This document shows, piece by piece, positions 54,679 through 63,403 of a stretch of 64,000 bases of DNA (its first letter is position 1; every line of letters starts with the position of its first letter). This stretch comes from Hufsiella ginkgonis (GTDB lineage: Bacteria; Bacteroidota; Bacteroidia; Sphingobacteriales; Sphingobacteriaceae): the NCBI RefSeq assembly GCF_009834915.1, contig NZ_WVHS01000001.1:930001-994000 (forward strand). Reading direction: 5' to 3'. The notes beneath the pieces were generated by a model. It searched no databases and was not told the DNA's origin. It worked only from the letters and a program-made list of their open reading frames with translations. The translations under genes were made by a program, and so were the position numbers.

Positions 54679-55026
54679 ATGGCTCATCCAGGAAGATCAT
54701 ACGGCAAACTTATCAGCGCAATGCTGCTGCTGTGTTTTTCGGTGACGGTACTGCCGCTCGACCTGCTGCACAAGCACAAGGCGCAGCCGGTTTGCCAGGA
54801 GGCGGCCATGGGAAAGCAGGCGGCCTGCCATCATAAGCTGCACGTTTCAGCCCGCACTCCTTACTGCTGGGTGTGTGCCATTCATTACGACAAAGCGTTC
54901 CTGGGAACCGCCGTTTACGCAACTACCGTTACTGCTGTTACCGCTCCAGTTTTTACGGAGATCCACCTGGACGGCTTTTTTACAAAGCTGATCGCCACTT
55001 CGCTTAGGGGTCCTCCTTTGGCTTAA
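54679..55026 (+). CDS. Small Cys/His-rich membrane or exported protein
   Basis: Encodes 115 aa. A hydrophobic segment (residues 11-28) is followed by a cluster of possible metal ligands: H31, H33, C39, C50, H51, H52, H55, C63, C66 and H69, including ACHHKLH and CWVCAIH. A second weakly hydrophobic segment spans about 74-92. The layout recalls the small CxxC/His proteins (for example DUF2946-like) found beside metal-linked TonB receptors in other phyla, but I do not recognise the family. It is 77 nt upstream of a TonB-dependent receptor on the same strand. Confidence 0.7.
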   Translation: MAHPGRSYGKLISAMLLLCFSVTVLPLDLLHKHKAQPVCQEAAMGKQAACHHKLHVSARTPYCWVCAIHYDKAFLGTAVYATTVTAVTAPVFTEIHLDGFFTKLIATSLRGPPLA

Positions 55027-55103
55027 CATTTTCCGCACCCTTTTTAATTTTTGGGGAATGTTCCTGTAAAGGAATGCCCCGGTATTTTACTTATTCAATC
55101 CAT

Positions 55104-57419
55104 ATGAAACTAAAATCCATAGGATGTATCGCTGTACTGGTGATGCTTATCCACTATATATCTTTCGCGGCCCTGCCGAACTATTCCGGTAAAGTAACCG
55201 ATGCGAACACGAAGGACGCCCTGATAGGCGCCACTGTAACCATTCCCGATCTTCGGATCTCGGTATCAACCGACGTAAATGGCGAGTTTACCTTCAAAAA
55301 TGTACCGGTAAAGGGAAAGTTCCTGGTACAGGTTTCTTACGTAGGCTACAAGACCCTCACCGCACAGGTAGATGTTGCAGGCATCGGTCCGGCCGATTTT
55401 GCACTGCAGCCCACTACCATTGAAGCACACGAAGTGGTGGTTACCGGTTCGGGGTTTAGTTCCGATACCCGGCGCACGAGCGCATCGGTGAGCGTGGTTT
55501 CCAAGGCCGACCTGATCACCAGGCCGTCATCAAACTTAATTGACGCGGTGGCGAAAGTTCCCGGGGTTTCACAGATCACTACCGGCAACGGAATTTCCAA
55601 GCCGGTGATCCGCGGCCTCAGCTATAATCGCGTGGTAACCATGGCCGGCGGCGTAAAACAGGAAGGACAGCAATGGGGCGACGAACATGGTATCGAGATC
55701 GACCAGTTTGGCGCCGAGAAGGTAGAAGTGCTGCGTGGTGCTTCCAGCCTCCTTTACGGCTCGGATGCGCTGGGCGGCGTGATCAACGTGATCGATCCCC
55801 TACCCGCACCCGAGGGCACACTTAAAGGCGAATTCATTACCAATTACAGCACCAACAATGGGCAATCGGCCTCCTCCCTCATGCTCTCCGGTAATAACAA
55901 TGGCTTTGTTTACCGCGCAAGGGGCACCTATAAAAATGCTTATTCGTTTAAAACCCCTGATGGATATTTTCCTAATTCAGGACTCAATGAAACGGATCTG
56001 AGCGGGCAGATCGGTCTTAATAAATCGTGGGGCTTTGCACACCTCGATGTTTCGTCGTTCCGTACAAAGCTGGGATTTTATGAGCCGGCCACCAACGCCT
56101 CCGGCGAGTTTGTAGACGATAACGGCGATACCTTCAGCGACTCACAGCTAAAAGACCGTTCCCTGGCCTACCCCATGCAGGATATCCGGCACTATAAAGC
56201 CGTGCTCTCAAGCAACCTGTTACTGGGTTCCGGGAGCCTGAAATCCACCATCGGCTACCAGCACAACCAGCGCCGCGAACTGTCGGAGCCGGCCGCCGAC
56301 CCGGAATTGTTCCTCGATCTTAACACCTACAGCTACGATGTTAAGTATTACTTCAAAGAGAAGAACGGCTGGGAGCCATTACTTGGCACATCCGGGCAGT
56401 TCCAGAGAAGCGACAATACCAGGGGCGAAGAAGCCCTTATCCCAAGCTACCAGGCCGATAGCTTTGGCGCACTGTTCTATATAAAGAAATCGTGGACCAC
56501 CAATACATTTAACACCGGGATCCGCGTAGACACCCGCAAGATCACCGGCCGCGGCCTCAATGACGGCGCCACACCGGTATTCACCTCTTTCGATAACAGC
56601 TTCACAAACCTTAGCGGCGCATTGGGCTTTACCCACGAGTTTTCTGAAAAAGTAGGCTTCAAAGTAAATGCCGGCACCGCTTTCCGCGCACCGAACATCG
56701 CCGAGCTCTCCAGCAATGGCGTGCACGAGGGAGCATTCCGGTACGAGATCGGCAACCAGGATTTGAAACCGGAGCGAAGCTACCAGCTGGACGCTTCCCT
56801 TTCCTACGACACGGAACCCCTCAACCTCAGTTTCGGCGGGTTTGTTAATTATGTGAACGATTTCATTTTCTACCGCAACACCAATGGCGAAACGATCGTT
56901 TCGGGTGGCGACGTTTACCCGGTATTCCGCTTCCTGCAGGATAACGCCTTTTTCAGGGGGCTGGAGGCGTCGCTCACGCTGCATCCGTCGAAATCCATCC
57001 ATTTCGAAAACACCTTTGGATACACGGTGGCCACCAACAAAACTACCGGCAACCCGGTCCCGTTTATCCCGGCCGCTTCGCTCCGGAACGAGCTGCGGTT
57101 CGAGCCCGCGTCGGCAAGCAAAAAGTTCACGAAAACCTATCTTTCCGTCGGACTCGACAACTATTTTAAACAAACACGGGTCGATGATTTTGAGACTACC
57201 ACAAGCGGCTATTCGCTCGTAAGCGCCGGCCTTGGCACCACCGTAAAGCTGGGCAAAAACCCGCTCACCCTGTATGCGTCGGCCCGGAACCTGCTGGATA
57301 AAAAATATTACGATCACTTAAGCCGGTTCAAGCCAGGCAGGCTCGATGAAACGGATCCATCATTCGGCATCTATAATCCCGGCCGGAACGTAACAATGGG
57401 CGTATACCTCAGTTTTTAA
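55104..57419 (+). CDS. TonB-dependent receptor, possibly for metal uptake
   Basis: Encodes 771 aa from ATG 55104 (MKLKSIGCIAVLVMLIHYIS, signal peptide); an ATG ten codons upstream is less likely. A carboxypeptidase-regulatory-like domain (YSGKVTDANTKDALIGATVT) precedes the plug (SNLIDAVAKVPGVSQITTGN, KVEVLRGASSLLYGSDALGG), and the barrel ends GRNVTMGVYLSF. The plug segment GGVKQEGQQWGDEHGIEIDQ resembles the PDHA-type segment of zinc receptors such as ZnuD, so a metal substrate is plausible. It is not SusC-like and has no SusD partner. A strong hairpin follows. Confidence 0.9.
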   Translation: MKLKSIGCIAVLVMLIHYISFAALPNYSGKVTDANTKDALIGATVTIPDLRISVSTDVNGEFTFKNVPVKGKFLVQVSYVGYKTLTAQVDVAGIGPADFALQPTTIEAHEVVVTGSGFSSDTRRTSASVSVVSKADLITRPSSNLIDAVAKVPGVSQITTGNGISKPVIRGLSYNRVVTMAGGVKQEGQQWGDEHGIEIDQFGAEKVEVLRGASSLLYGSDALGGVINVIDPLPAPEGTLKGEFITNYSTNNGQSASSLMLSGNNNGFVYRARGTYKNAYSFKTPDGYFPNSGLNETDLSGQIGLNKSWGFAHLDVSSFRTKLGFYEPATNASGEFVDDNGDTFSDSQLKDRSLAYPMQDIRHYKAVLSSNLLLGSGSLKSTIGYQHNQRRELSEPAADPELFLDLNTYSYDVKYYFKEKNGWEPLLGTSGQFQRSDNTRGEEALIPSYQADSFGALFYIKKSWTTNTFNTGIRVDTRKITGRGLNDGATPVFTSFDNSFTNLSGALGFTHEFSEKVGFKVNAGTAFRAPNIAELSSNGVHEGAFRYEIGNQDLKPERSYQLDASLSYDTEPLNLSFGGFVNYVNDFIFYRNTNGETIVSGGDVYPVFRFLQDNAFFRGLEASLTLHPSKSIHFENTFGYTVATNKTTGNPVPFIPAASLRNELRFEPASASKKFTKTYLSVGLDNYFKQTRVDDFETTTSGYSLVSAGLGTTVKLGKNPLTLYASARNLLDKKYYDHLSRFKPGRLDETDPSFGIYNPGRNVTMGVYLSF

Positions 57420-57444
57420 GATCCGACGCCCGGACAGCAAGGAG

Positions 57445-57486
57445 GCCGGAAGCGCGATGCATTACCCTATGCATCCGCCCCGGCCC
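57445..57486 (+). terminator. Long hairpin after the TonB receptor gene
   Basis: GGCCGG (57445-57450) and CCGGCC (57481-57486) enclose a second perfect stem GATGCAT (57457-57463) / ATGCATC (57470-57476) with a 6-nt loop. The following CTTCTTTA is only weakly T-rich, so termination is likely but not certain. Confidence 0.65.
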
Positions 57487-57540
57487 TTCTTTACGTGGTA
57501 AACTATTCTGTAACCTGCGTGTTTTGATGGTATCGTTATT

Positions 57541-58554
57541 ATGGATATCAAGGATAATCAAGCACTATCGGCCCCCGCGCCCGGTATTGCAACCCCTTCG
57601 CGCGCAGCGCATACCTGGTTTATCAGCAGCTATACTTTCCTGGCGCTGGGCTGTATTGTGTTTTATTTTATTTTGCGGCTGGACATCCTGAGCCTGGAGA
57701 AGCGTTATACAACGATGTTCGCTAAAATCTCGCTCACCGGTTTTTTCGTGTTTCTTGTCCTCGTGCTTTCTAAACTGGCCGAGAAACTGATCGACAAGAA
57801 TACTCATTCGCTGTCTGTGCGCTACAACATGGTGCGGGTAGTGTGGCTGGTCACCATCCTGCTGATCTTCTTTATCCTCGTTTCTTTCTTCAACTCGAAC
57901 TGGTATACCGCGGCGGTATCGCTGGGATTGATCTCGCTCATCCTGGGCTTTGCCCTGCAAACGCCTATCGCCTCGCTGATCGGCTGGCTTTACATCGTGA
58001 TCCGCTCCCCGTACAAAGTTGGCGACCGGATCCAATTGAGCGATTTTACCGGCGATGTGGTGGAGATCGGGTACCTCGACACCACTTTGTGGGAGTTCGC
58101 CGGCAATTACATGACGAACGACCTCCCCAGCGGGCGGCTCATCCGTTTTCCTAACAGCCTTGTTTTCCAGGGGCAGGTATATAACTATTCCTGGAACAAA
58201 TTCCCGTATATCTGGAACGAAATCCCGTTTCACGTGGCCTACGAAAGCGATCTCGGCTACATCGAGCAGGCAGTTCGCCGAATCGCCAAAGAAGAGATGG
58301 GCAATGAAATGGAGGCGCGTGTAAAAGAGCTCCGCCAAATGATCGAGCAGACGCCTGTCGACGAGCTTGAAATTAGAGAATACCCTTTCGTGCAGTTCCG
58401 CACAAACGCCAACACATGGGTGGAAGTACTGCTGATCTACCTCGTGGAGCCCAAGCTCTCCGGGTCGGTACGAAGCAGGCTCATCAAACGCGTGTTACAG
58501 GAGCTCGGCAAGGAACCCGACAAGGCGATGTTCCCGAAAACGAATGCGAGGTAG
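57541..58554 (+). CDS. Mechanosensitive ion channel family protein (MscS-like)
   Basis: Encodes 337 aa. Four hydrophobic segments are visible at about residues 28-48, 60-80, 98-120 and 124-152, the last being the pore helix region SLGLISLILGFALQTPIASL, followed by the MscS beta-domain (SPYKVGDRIQLSDFTGDVVE, IGYLDTTLWE, IRFPNSLVF). The soluble C-terminal part contains a charged helix (EEMGNEMEARVKELRQMIEQ). MscS channels release solutes on membrane tension. It is preceded by a hairpin terminator, so it probably has its own promoter. Confidence 0.93.
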   Translation: MDIKDNQALSAPAPGIATPSRAAHTWFISSYTFLALGCIVFYFILRLDILSLEKRYTTMFAKISLTGFFVFLVLVLSKLAEKLIDKNTHSLSVRYNMVRVVWLVTILLIFFILVSFFNSNWYTAAVSLGLISLILGFALQTPIASLIGWLYIVIRSPYKVGDRIQLSDFTGDVVEIGYLDTTLWEFAGNYMTNDLPSGRLIRFPNSLVFQGQVYNYSWNKFPYIWNEIPFHVAYESDLGYIEQAVRRIAKEEMGNEMEARVKELRQMIEQTPVDELEIREYPFVQFRTNANTWVEVLLIYLVEPKLSGSVRSRLIKRVLQELGKEPDKAMFPKTNAR

Positions 58555-58604
58555 GGTTGAGGGACAGGGTTGAAAGTTTGGACTTCAGGCCCTAAAGCTC
58601 CCTG

Positions 58605-58632
58605 AAATAAATCCGGCTGGTTTCAAAGCCGG
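58605..58632 (-). terminator. Terminator of the leftward argH-side operon
   Basis: On the minus strand CCGGCT (58632-58627) pairs with AGCCGG (58618-58613) across an 8-nt loop and is followed by ATTTATTT. It lies just after the stop of the 58639 gene. Confidence 0.6.
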
Positions 58633-58638
58633 CAAGCG

Positions 58639-59625
58639 TTAGAGCCTGAACCACTTCAGCACGCTTCCGGGATGTTCATCAGTGATCATAAACACCCCTT
58701 TCCTGTACAGCAGAATTCCCTCCCAGTTTTCGCATTGAAAGGTGATCCCGCGTACTTTCTTCCAGCTTACCCGCTGGTTTTTTACGGTAAGGCGGACAAT
58801 CCGGGTATAGCATGTTTGCCGCAGGCTCTTGCCGTGCAGGGCGGGATCATCGGGGATGCTGTCGTTCCCGATGTACTCGCCATATTCTTTACCGCCCTTA
58901 TAGTGTAAGTTGATGCCATACAGGCCATTCTTCTTCCCATCGGTGGTCACATCGGTAATGCGGTACATCAGCGGATCGAGCGGGTACGAGGTAACGGAAG
59001 TGGTAAGAGAGGTATCGATCACCAGTGCACGGGGCTGCGCATCCGGCTTGTTGTATTCAAAAAAAGCGACCAGTTTCCGTTCGGATGGCAGCCAGGTCAT
59101 ACTCTCGAAACCAGCGTTACTTAACCGCTTGAATTTTGGCAGGGTGAGTATCCTTGCGGGATCGAGCACGATAGACGTACCGTATAGGGTGCCGCCAACC
59201 AGGTAACAGTCACCATTTTCGGCGCCTGACTCGATGGCGAAAAAGATGCGGTCGCCCACCACGGCCGTCGCCTCGAAACCCTCGTAGGTCGACCCGATCT
59301 TTTGTTTAACCTGGCCAAGGTTCGCAAGTTTATAGGCGACAGCTTCACGGATTGCCGAGTGATCGCTGATCGCCTGGTCAAGCAACCCATCGGCTATGCC
59401 ATAGATCTCATCTCCAAAACGGTCGGGGTATTGCGGCACCAGCAGGAGAACATCCCGGTAATGAGCCAGCGACGAAAACTCCAGCTTGCTGCTTCTCAAT
59501 TTTTCGGGCAGCAGCACTTCCAGGCCATCGTCTGCCACGGGAACCCTGTATCGGTGGCTGCCGCAGCATAGCTGAACCAGCGCAACAATCACCAATAGGG
59601 AAACCTGGAGGGTCCGGTTCCGCAT
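58639..59625 (-). CDS. Lipoprotein, probable beta-propeller of unknown function
   Basis: Encodes 328 aa. The N-terminal export signal ends in a Cys pair (VQLCCGS, residues 18-23), so it is probably a lipoprotein. The body has recurring strand segments such as YEGFEATAVVGDRIFFAIES, GFESMTWLPSERKLVAFFEY, GLYGINLHYKG and WEGILLYRKGVFMITDEHPG, which resemble phytase-like esterase or NHL-type propellers, but I cannot name the family with confidence. It starts one base after the aminotransferase stop, so it is co-transcribed with that gene. Confidence 0.75.
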   Translation of the reverse strand: MRNRTLQVSLLVIVALVQLCCGSHRYRVPVADDGLEVLLPEKLRSSKLEFSSLAHYRDVLLLVPQYPDRFGDEIYGIADGLLDQAISDHSAIREAVAYKLANLGQVKQKIGSTYEGFEATAVVGDRIFFAIESGAENGDCYLVGGTLYGTSIVLDPARILTLPKFKRLSNAGFESMTWLPSERKLVAFFEYNKPDAQPRALVIDTSLTTSVTSYPLDPLMYRITDVTTDGKKNGLYGINLHYKGGKEYGEYIGNDSIPDDPALHGKSLRQTCYTRIVRLTVKNQRVSWKKVRGITFQCENWEGILLYRKGVFMITDEHPGSVLKWFRL

Positions 59626-59626
59626 G

Positions 59627-60883
59627 TTAGCGCAGCTGGCCCAGGGCCTCCCTGATCCGTGGTATAATGGCTTCGATATCGGCCAGGGTACTGGCGCCCA
59701 CGGAAGCGCGGAACCAGTTCATTTCCGGACCTGTACCGAATGCCGAAAATGGCACCAGCGCCAGGCCGGCTTTCTTGATCAGGTAGAAGTTAATGTCGGC
59801 GCTATCTTTAAGAACGGTTCCTTCCGGGGTGGTTTTACCGGGATAGTCAAGCTTAAGTGTAAGGTAAATGGCGCCCATCGGCTCGATGGCATCCACCGCA
59901 AAACCTTCTTCTTTTAGCTGTTTGAATCCTTTATAGAGGGCTTCCAGGCTTTTCTGAATATTATTCTTCATCTCCGAAAGGAAGTTGTCGACTTCGGTAT
60001 GCTGCTTCAGGAACTCAGACATGGCCACTTGTTCCGCCTTAGGCGCCCAGGCGCCCATATGGCCCACGATGGAGCGCATGCTGGCGATGATCTTTTCGGG
60101 ACCGAATCCCCAGCCCACCCGCACGCCGGTAGCGGCAAAGCATTTGGAGGCGCCGTCGATATACAGCACGTATTCCTTCAGCTCAGGGCGAAGTGAAACG
60201 GGGTCGTAATGTTTGTGGCTGCCAAACGTAAGCATGGCATAGATCTGGTCGTACAAAAGATACAACGGCTTCTCACCGGCTTTGCGGCCTTTATTTTCTT
60301 CGATCACCAGGTCGCAGATCTCCTCGAGGTTCGCCTTAGAGAACATAGTACCTGTGGGGTTGAGCGGAGAGCACAGCGCAAGTAAAGCAGCCCCGCTTAA
60401 ATGTGGCTTAAGCTCGGCTGCGGTAGGCATGAAATTGTTTTCGGCACGCGTATCTACCGCGACGCCCTGCGCACCGGTAAGGTCGCAGTAATGGTTATTA
60501 TTCCAGGACGGTGCGGGAAAAACCACCTTATCGCCCGGGTCGACCAACGCAAGGAAAGTGGCATAAATGATCGGACGGGAACCACTGGAGATCAGCACCT
60601 CGTTAGGCTTCAGCTCCAGCCCGTGGCGGGTCTTTAAAAAACCGGCTACGCTCTCGCGCAGGCTGAGCAACCCGTCTGCCGGCGGATAATTGGTCTGGTG
60701 CGCATCATACGCGTTTTTTATGCCGGCTGTTAATGCGTCGGGGATCGGGTAGATCGCCGAATCGAAGTCGCCGATGGTGAGGTTGGCAATTTGGGCGCCG
60801 TTTCTTTTTAACTCGTTGATCTCACCGGCGATCTTGATGATCTCCGATCCTTTTAAATTTTGCGCCAGTACGGATAAGCTCAT
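59627..60883 (-). CDS. PLP-dependent aminotransferase class I/II
   Basis: Encodes 418 aa of fold-type I aminotransferases (aspartate aminotransferase superfamily). Motifs: NLTIGDFDSAIYPIPDAL near residue 34, YPPADGLLSLRESVAGFL near 65, CSPLNPTGTMFSK near 170 (cofactor and substrate Asn), YDQIYAMLTF near 210, and the Schiff-base Lys in DGASKCFAATGVRVGWGFGP near 243. The C-terminal Arg site is WFRASVGAS. The substrate is uncertain; aspartate, aromatic amino acids or related. It has its own good promoter overlapping the end of argH and reads into a lipoprotein gene. Confidence 0.9.
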   Translation of the reverse strand: MSLSVLAQNLKGSEIIKIAGEINELKRNGAQIANLTIGDFDSAIYPIPDALTAGIKNAYDAHQTNYPPADGLLSLRESVAGFLKTRHGLELKPNEVLISSGSRPIIYATFLALVDPGDKVVFPAPSWNNNHYCDLTGAQGVAVDTRAENNFMPTAAELKPHLSGAALLALCSPLNPTGTMFSKANLEEICDLVIEENKGRKAGEKPLYLLYDQIYAMLTFGSHKHYDPVSLRPELKEYVLYIDGASKCFAATGVRVGWGFGPEKIIASMRSIVGHMGAWAPKAEQVAMSEFLKQHTEVDNFLSEMKNNIQKSLEALYKGFKQLKEEGFAVDAIEPMGAIYLTLKLDYPGKTTPEGTVLKDSADINFYLIKKAGLALVPFSAFGTGPEMNWFRASVGASTLADIEAIIPRIREALGQLR

Positions 60884-60903
60884 TCCCTTATTAGATTAGT
60901 TTT

Positions 60904-60934
60904 CAAAGATAGGTTAATGTGGTCACTCTGCAAG
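60904..60934 (-). promoter_or_regulatory. Bacteroidota promoter of the aminotransferase gene
   Basis: On the minus strand CTTG, a 19-nt spacer and TATCTTTG match TTTG-N19-TAnnTTTG with one mismatch. It ends 20 nt before the aminotransferase ATG, and its -33 box lies within the last codons of argH. It is the best complete promoter in the window. Confidence 0.65.
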
Positions 60935-62257
60935 CAGCGATGCGATGGCGGTATCCACTTTCGCGAAATTAAAGCCCGCCACCACGTTGTTAAAGGCTTC
61001 GCGGATCTCTGCATTGCGCAGGTCGCCGATACTGCCTTCGTGGGTATGTTTGATCTCTGCAGGCATTTTAAAAATTCCCTCCTCAATCTCGCGGCCGACG
61101 TTTCTATAGGCCTCGCGGAAAGGGACGCCGTTTAATACCTGCTCGTTTACCGCCTCCACGCTAAAGAGGTAGAGGTACTTCGGATCGTCGAGAATATGAT
61201 CCTTTACCACGATATACTGCAGCATAAAGTCCATAATTTCCAGGCAATCCGTAAGCGATTGGAACGACGGGAACAAGTTCTCCTTCAGCAGCTGCAGGTC
61301 GCGGTGATAACCGGATGGCAGGTTGGTGGTCATCAGGGCGATCTCGTTAGGCAATGCCTGGATCTTGTTGCACCTCGACCGGATCAGCTCGAACACGTCC
61401 GGGTTCTTTTTATGGGGCATAATGCTCGAACCGGTGGTCAGTTCCTCGGGAAAGCTGATAAAGCCAAAATTCTGGTTAATAAAGAGGCATACATCCATCG
61501 CGAATTTCGCAAGCGTTGCCGCAACAGACGACATGGCCTGGGCCACGATCCGTTCGGTTTTACCGCGGCCCATTTGCGCGTATACCACGTTATAGTTAAG
61601 CGATTCGAAACCTAGCAGCATGGCGGTCATCGTCCGGTTTAACGGGAACGAAGAGCCGTAACCTGCCGCCGAGCCCAACGGGTTTTTGTTGCAGATCTTC
61701 CAGGCGGCCAGCATCAGCTCCATGTCGTCGGCCAGGCTTTCCGCGTATGCGCCGAACCAAAGCCCGAAAGACGACGGCATGGCAATCTGCAAATGGGTAT
61801 ATCCCGGCAAAAGCTTATGCTGATGTTCCTCACTAAGGGTGATCAGGCGATTAAAAAGCTGCGTAGTTAACTCCACCATTACACGGATCTGGCTCCTGAA
61901 GAAAAGCTTAAGGTCTACCAGTACCTGGTCATTACGCGAACGGCCGCTATGGATCTTTTTCCCGGCTTCGCCGATACGCTCGGTAAGCATGAACTCTACC
62001 TGCGAATGCACGTCTTCCACTCCTTCGGCAATGGAGAAATTCCCGGCAGCAATTTCGCGATAGATGGCTTTCAGCTCCTGCTGGACCAGCTGCAGGTCTG
62101 CTGCCGTAAGCAAGCCTATCGACTCCAGCATCCGGGTATGCGCCAGCGAACCAAGTACATCAAAGGCGGCCATCTGCTCGTCGAGCTCGCGGTCTTTACC
62201 TACGGTGAAGGTCTCTACCTGTTTGGAAACGTCTTTATCTTTCTGCCAGATCTTCAT
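60923..62257 (-). CDS. argH: Argininosuccinate lyase
   Basis: Encodes 444 aa. ArgH splits argininosuccinate into arginine and fumarate, the last step of arginine synthesis. The fumarase/aspartase superfamily signature is TTGSSIMPHKKNPDVFEL near residue 275; other conserved parts are EDVHSQVEFML, GRSRNDQVLVDLKLFFR near 105, PGYTHLQIAMPSSFG near 153 and NPLGSAAGYGSSFPLNR near 190. It is slightly shorter than the usual 455-470 residues but complete. No other arg genes are adjacent except the aminotransferase of unknown substrate 39 nt downstream. Confidence 0.95.
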   Translation of the reverse strand: MKIWQKDKDVSKQVETFTVGKDRELDEQMAAFDVLGSLAHTRMLESIGLLTAADLQLVQQELKAIYREIAAGNFSIAEGVEDVHSQVEFMLTERIGEAGKKIHSGRSRNDQVLVDLKLFFRSQIRVMVELTTQLFNRLITLSEEHQHKLLPGYTHLQIAMPSSFGLWFGAYAESLADDMELMLAAWKICNKNPLGSAAGYGSSFPLNRTMTAMLLGFESLNYNVVYAQMGRGKTERIVAQAMSSVAATLAKFAMDVCLFINQNFGFISFPEELTTGSSIMPHKKNPDVFELIRSRCNKIQALPNEIALMTTNLPSGYHRDLQLLKENLFPSFQSLTDCLEIMDFMLQYIVVKDHILDDPKYLYLFSVEAVNEQVLNGVPFREAYRNVGREIEEGIFKMPAEIKHTHEGSIGDLRNAEIREAFNNVVAGFNFAKVDTAIASLLAE

Positions 62258-62458
62258 AACGGTTGCTTGTGGTTAAGAAAAGGCAAAGATGAAAAATTAT
62301 ATCTTAATCGCCCCTCCCGGTAACGATCGGTAAAGTAATTGATGCTTATAATACCGGTTCGCCGGATGCGCCGCCATGTCCTTCGAAGTGAAATGTCACA
62401 TTCATTCGAACTGGCATTATCTTCCTGAAATAAAAATACCGGATAAAATATTCGTTAT

Positions 62459-62492
62459 TACGAAATATTCGTATATTTACGATATATTCGTA
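62459..62492 (+). promoter_or_regulatory. Two tandem TACGA-N5-TCGTA palindromes
   Basis: TACGAAATATTCGTA (62459-62473) and TACGATATATTCGTA (62478-62492) have identical perfect arms and start 19 nt apart, with a further half site TTCGT at 62451-62455. They end 20 nt before the start of the CBM9-like gene. Such spacing suits cooperative binding of a dimeric repressor (PadR, MarR or TetR type) over the promoter. Confidence 0.6.
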
Positions 62493-62512
62493 TTAAACTT
62501 AATCTTACAGTG

Positions 62513-63292
62513 ATGAACCTGCTAAAAAGCTCCCTGACAGTGGTACTCGTGCTGCTTATTCACCCGGACCTTCACGCCCAGAAACTCCCCGGCGAACAAA
62601 AAGACGGGCTATATGCCCCCACCAACGTAAAAGCCGATGGTAAAGCGATAGAATGGGGCAACACTTTCCAGGCCTTTAACCGCGCCACCCAGATTTTTTA
62701 TACGATGGCCAACGACGACGAAAACCTTTACCTGGTGATCCAGGCCGACCAGGAGCCGACCATCGCGAAGATCCTGAGCGGCGGCATCACCCTTTCTATA
62801 AAAAGCCGGGTAAATGACAAAAAAACACCCCCGCTTACGCTGATGTACCCCATCATATCCTATCTCGACAAATACACCATTACCACGCCGTTGAGGGAGA
62901 TCACGAATGTTGAAAAAATGATGACCAAAGTTAACGAGCGATTGCCGCTTGTAGCCAAGCAGATCCGGATCTCCGGGTTCAGTGAAATCACCGACCCCGA
63001 CATCTCCATTTATAATGAGCTGGGAATTAAGGCGGTATCGCAGGTGGATGCCAGGCGCGCCTATACGTACGAACTGCAGCTCCCGGTGAAGTATTTCCGG
63101 CACCTGGTTGACGGGAAGGGCGCGTTCGACTACAACGTGACGCTGAACGGAGTGGTAGACCCACCCGGAACCGTAGTGGTTGGCGGCAGACCGGCTGGCA
63201 GCCCTCCCATCACCGGCAGCGACGGCGTACCGGTATTCGACATGTTTAGCCCGACGGATTTTACCGCTACGTATATCCTGGTGAAAAAGTAG
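62513..63292 (+). CDS. Secreted CBM9-like domain protein
   Basis: Encodes 259 aa from ATG 62513; a GTG one codon earlier is possible. Signal peptide MNLLKSSLTVVLVLLIHPDL ends near HAQ. The segment VKADGKAIEWGNTFQAFNRA followed by IFYTMANDDENLYLVIQADQ is typical of CBM9-like or DOMON-type beta-sandwiches, here without an attached enzyme. A central part (residues about 110-160) with KMMTKVNERLPLVAKQIRIS is helical. The function is unknown. It sits behind two tandem palindromes, so it is probably under a specific repressor. Confidence 0.75.
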   Translation: MNLLKSSLTVVLVLLIHPDLHAQKLPGEQKDGLYAPTNVKADGKAIEWGNTFQAFNRATQIFYTMANDDENLYLVIQADQEPTIAKILSGGITLSIKSRVNDKKTPPLTLMYPIISYLDKYTITTPLREITNVEKMMTKVNERLPLVAKQIRISGFSEITDPDISIYNELGIKAVSQVDARRAYTYELQLPVKYFRHLVDGKGAFDYNVTLNGVVDPPGTVVVGGRPAGSPPITGSDGVPVFDMFSPTDFTATYILVKK

Positions 63293-63403
63293 TATTGACG
63301 GGCCCTCGCTCCTTTCCGGATCCTAAGTATTTCCTGCCAAATTCTCGGTCGCTATTGGCGACAGCGCCGATTTGCCGCATGTTTGTGTCGTAATCGTCAC
63401 CAC

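Noticed and set aside
56379-57317. Minus-strand frame of over 300 codons inside the TonB receptor
   Set aside because: The plus strand encodes a typical receptor barrel over the same bases; the antisense product has no domain.
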